Shown: positions 63,710 to 64,000 of the stretch, in pieces
How positions within the stretch are numbered: the first letter of the stretch is position 1
Layout: each line of letters begins with the position of its first letter
NCBI RefSeq assembly: GCF_014197055.1
Contig: NZ_JACIEW010000005.1
Location: 62,001 to 126,000 of the forward strand
From: Devosia subaequoris
Lineage (GTDB): Bacteria > Pseudomonadota > Alphaproteobacteria > Rhizobiales > Devosiaceae
DNA length: 64,000 nucleotides
Reading direction: 5' to 3'
The notes under the pieces: model-generated
What the model was told of the DNA's origin: nothing
The model's input: the letters and a program-made list of their open reading frames with translations, nothing else
Databases searched by the model: none
Made by a program: the position numbers and the translations under genes

Positions 63710-64000
63710 CTACCACATGGTCTGTTTCGCCCGTTCCGGCCAAGCCTTGTCATAGCTGTCGCCGCCCACTTCTTCGGCCGTCATCGCTGCCAGGATCTGG
63801 CCGGGGGTGGGCAGGCTGGCCGGATCGACATGGCGTTCAGGGTTCCAGAGTTCGGACCGGATGATTGCGCGAGCGCATTGGAAATAGACTTCGTCGATTT
63901 CGAGAACGATCACCGAGCGCGGTGCCTTGCCCTCAATCGCAAAGCTTTCGAGCAGAGCCGGATCGATGGACAGATGCGCCCGGCCGTTGACACGCAGGGT
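63710..64000 (-). CDS. Pyridoxamine 5'-phosphate oxidase-like FMN protein (3' part, cut by window end)
   Basis: Only the last 96 codons are inside the window. They begin TLRVNGRAHLSIDPALLESF and continue APRSVIVLEIDEVYFQCARAIIRSELWNP, which matches the C-terminal half of PNPOx-like proteins of the MSMEG_1061 group. The YFQCARAIIRSELW segment is diagnostic. No full-length judgement is possible. Confidence 0.72.
   Translation of the reverse strand, partial: TLRVNGRAHLSIDPALLESFAIEGKAPRSVIVLEIDEVYFQCARAIIRSELWNPERHVDPASLPTPGQILAAMTAEEVGGDSYDKAWPERAKQTMW

Overview
The window reads as chromosomal DNA of a GC-rich alphaproteobacterium, most likely Hyphomicrobiales and plausibly Devosia-like. This rests on the kind of genes present (CpdR, single-chain SdaA, HisN of the inositol-monophosphatase type, FCD-type GntR regulators, a COG4663-type TRAP system, a ROSE-like leader before hsp20) and on overall composition; no marker gene fixes the genus. 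I see no prophage, insertion-sequence transposase, CRISPR array or plasmid origin. It is mostly metabolic and transport genes in short operons, with four spots that look accessory.

Layout: 1-3.2 kb, a yehZYXW-type osmolyte ABC transporter, with yehW cut by the window edge. 3.3-6.1 kb, an ammonia-lyase homologue without the MIO triad, divergent from a LysR gene whose 5' end is frameshifted. 6.2-12.7 kb, a disulfide oxidoreductase, small metabolic enzymes, bfd-bfr, a DUF599 membrane protein and an aldo-keto reductase. 12.9-13.9 kb, initiator tRNA and a small secreted protein between two look-alike terminators. 13.9-17.9 kb, a MetE-like protein divergent from a VanA-GntR-VanB Rieske O-demethylase operon. 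17.9-25.4 kb, sdaA, an esterase, a diguanylate cyclase, small envelope proteins and nadA. 25.6-29.6 kb, eda, a DUF559 nuclease gene bounded by 35-bp inverted repeats, modAB without modC, and lldD.

29.6-38.4 kb holds an ECF sigma/anti-sigma/COG4315 operon, a TRAP binding protein, an ABC-F protein, an SDR, the TRAP permease pair and a PfkB kinase. 38.5-42.2 kb holds CcdA, a thioredoxin-like protein, a dihaem cytochrome and nadB. 42.4-46.9 kb is an L-fucose-type sugar-acid locus (FAH hydrolase, FucU mutarotase, GntR, UxaA-like dehydratase) and a methyltransferase. 46.9-54 kb carries hpt, gltD and gltB. 54.5-59.1 kb carries dps, an ArsR/DUF6428/MFS cluster, hsp20 behind a ROSE-like thermometer, and a lysophospholipase-like hydrolase. 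59.1-64 kb carries hisN, an N-formylglutamate amidohydrolase, cpdR, two valine tRNAs, a beta-barrel protein, a FecR-domain protein with a poly-Asp tail, and a partial PNPOx-family gene.

The most informative observation is one perfect palindrome, CTAACATGTTAG, found three times: 39-40 bp before the start codons of lldD and of the FAH hydrolase, and between the divergent GntR and UxaA genes. The non-phosphorylated L-fucose pathway ends in pyruvate plus L-lactate, so a GntR regulon that includes the L-lactate dehydrogenase 14 kb away would be chemically coherent. Further items are the repeat-bounded DUF559 gene, the MIO-less lyase homologue, the thermometer and two candidate small RNAs.
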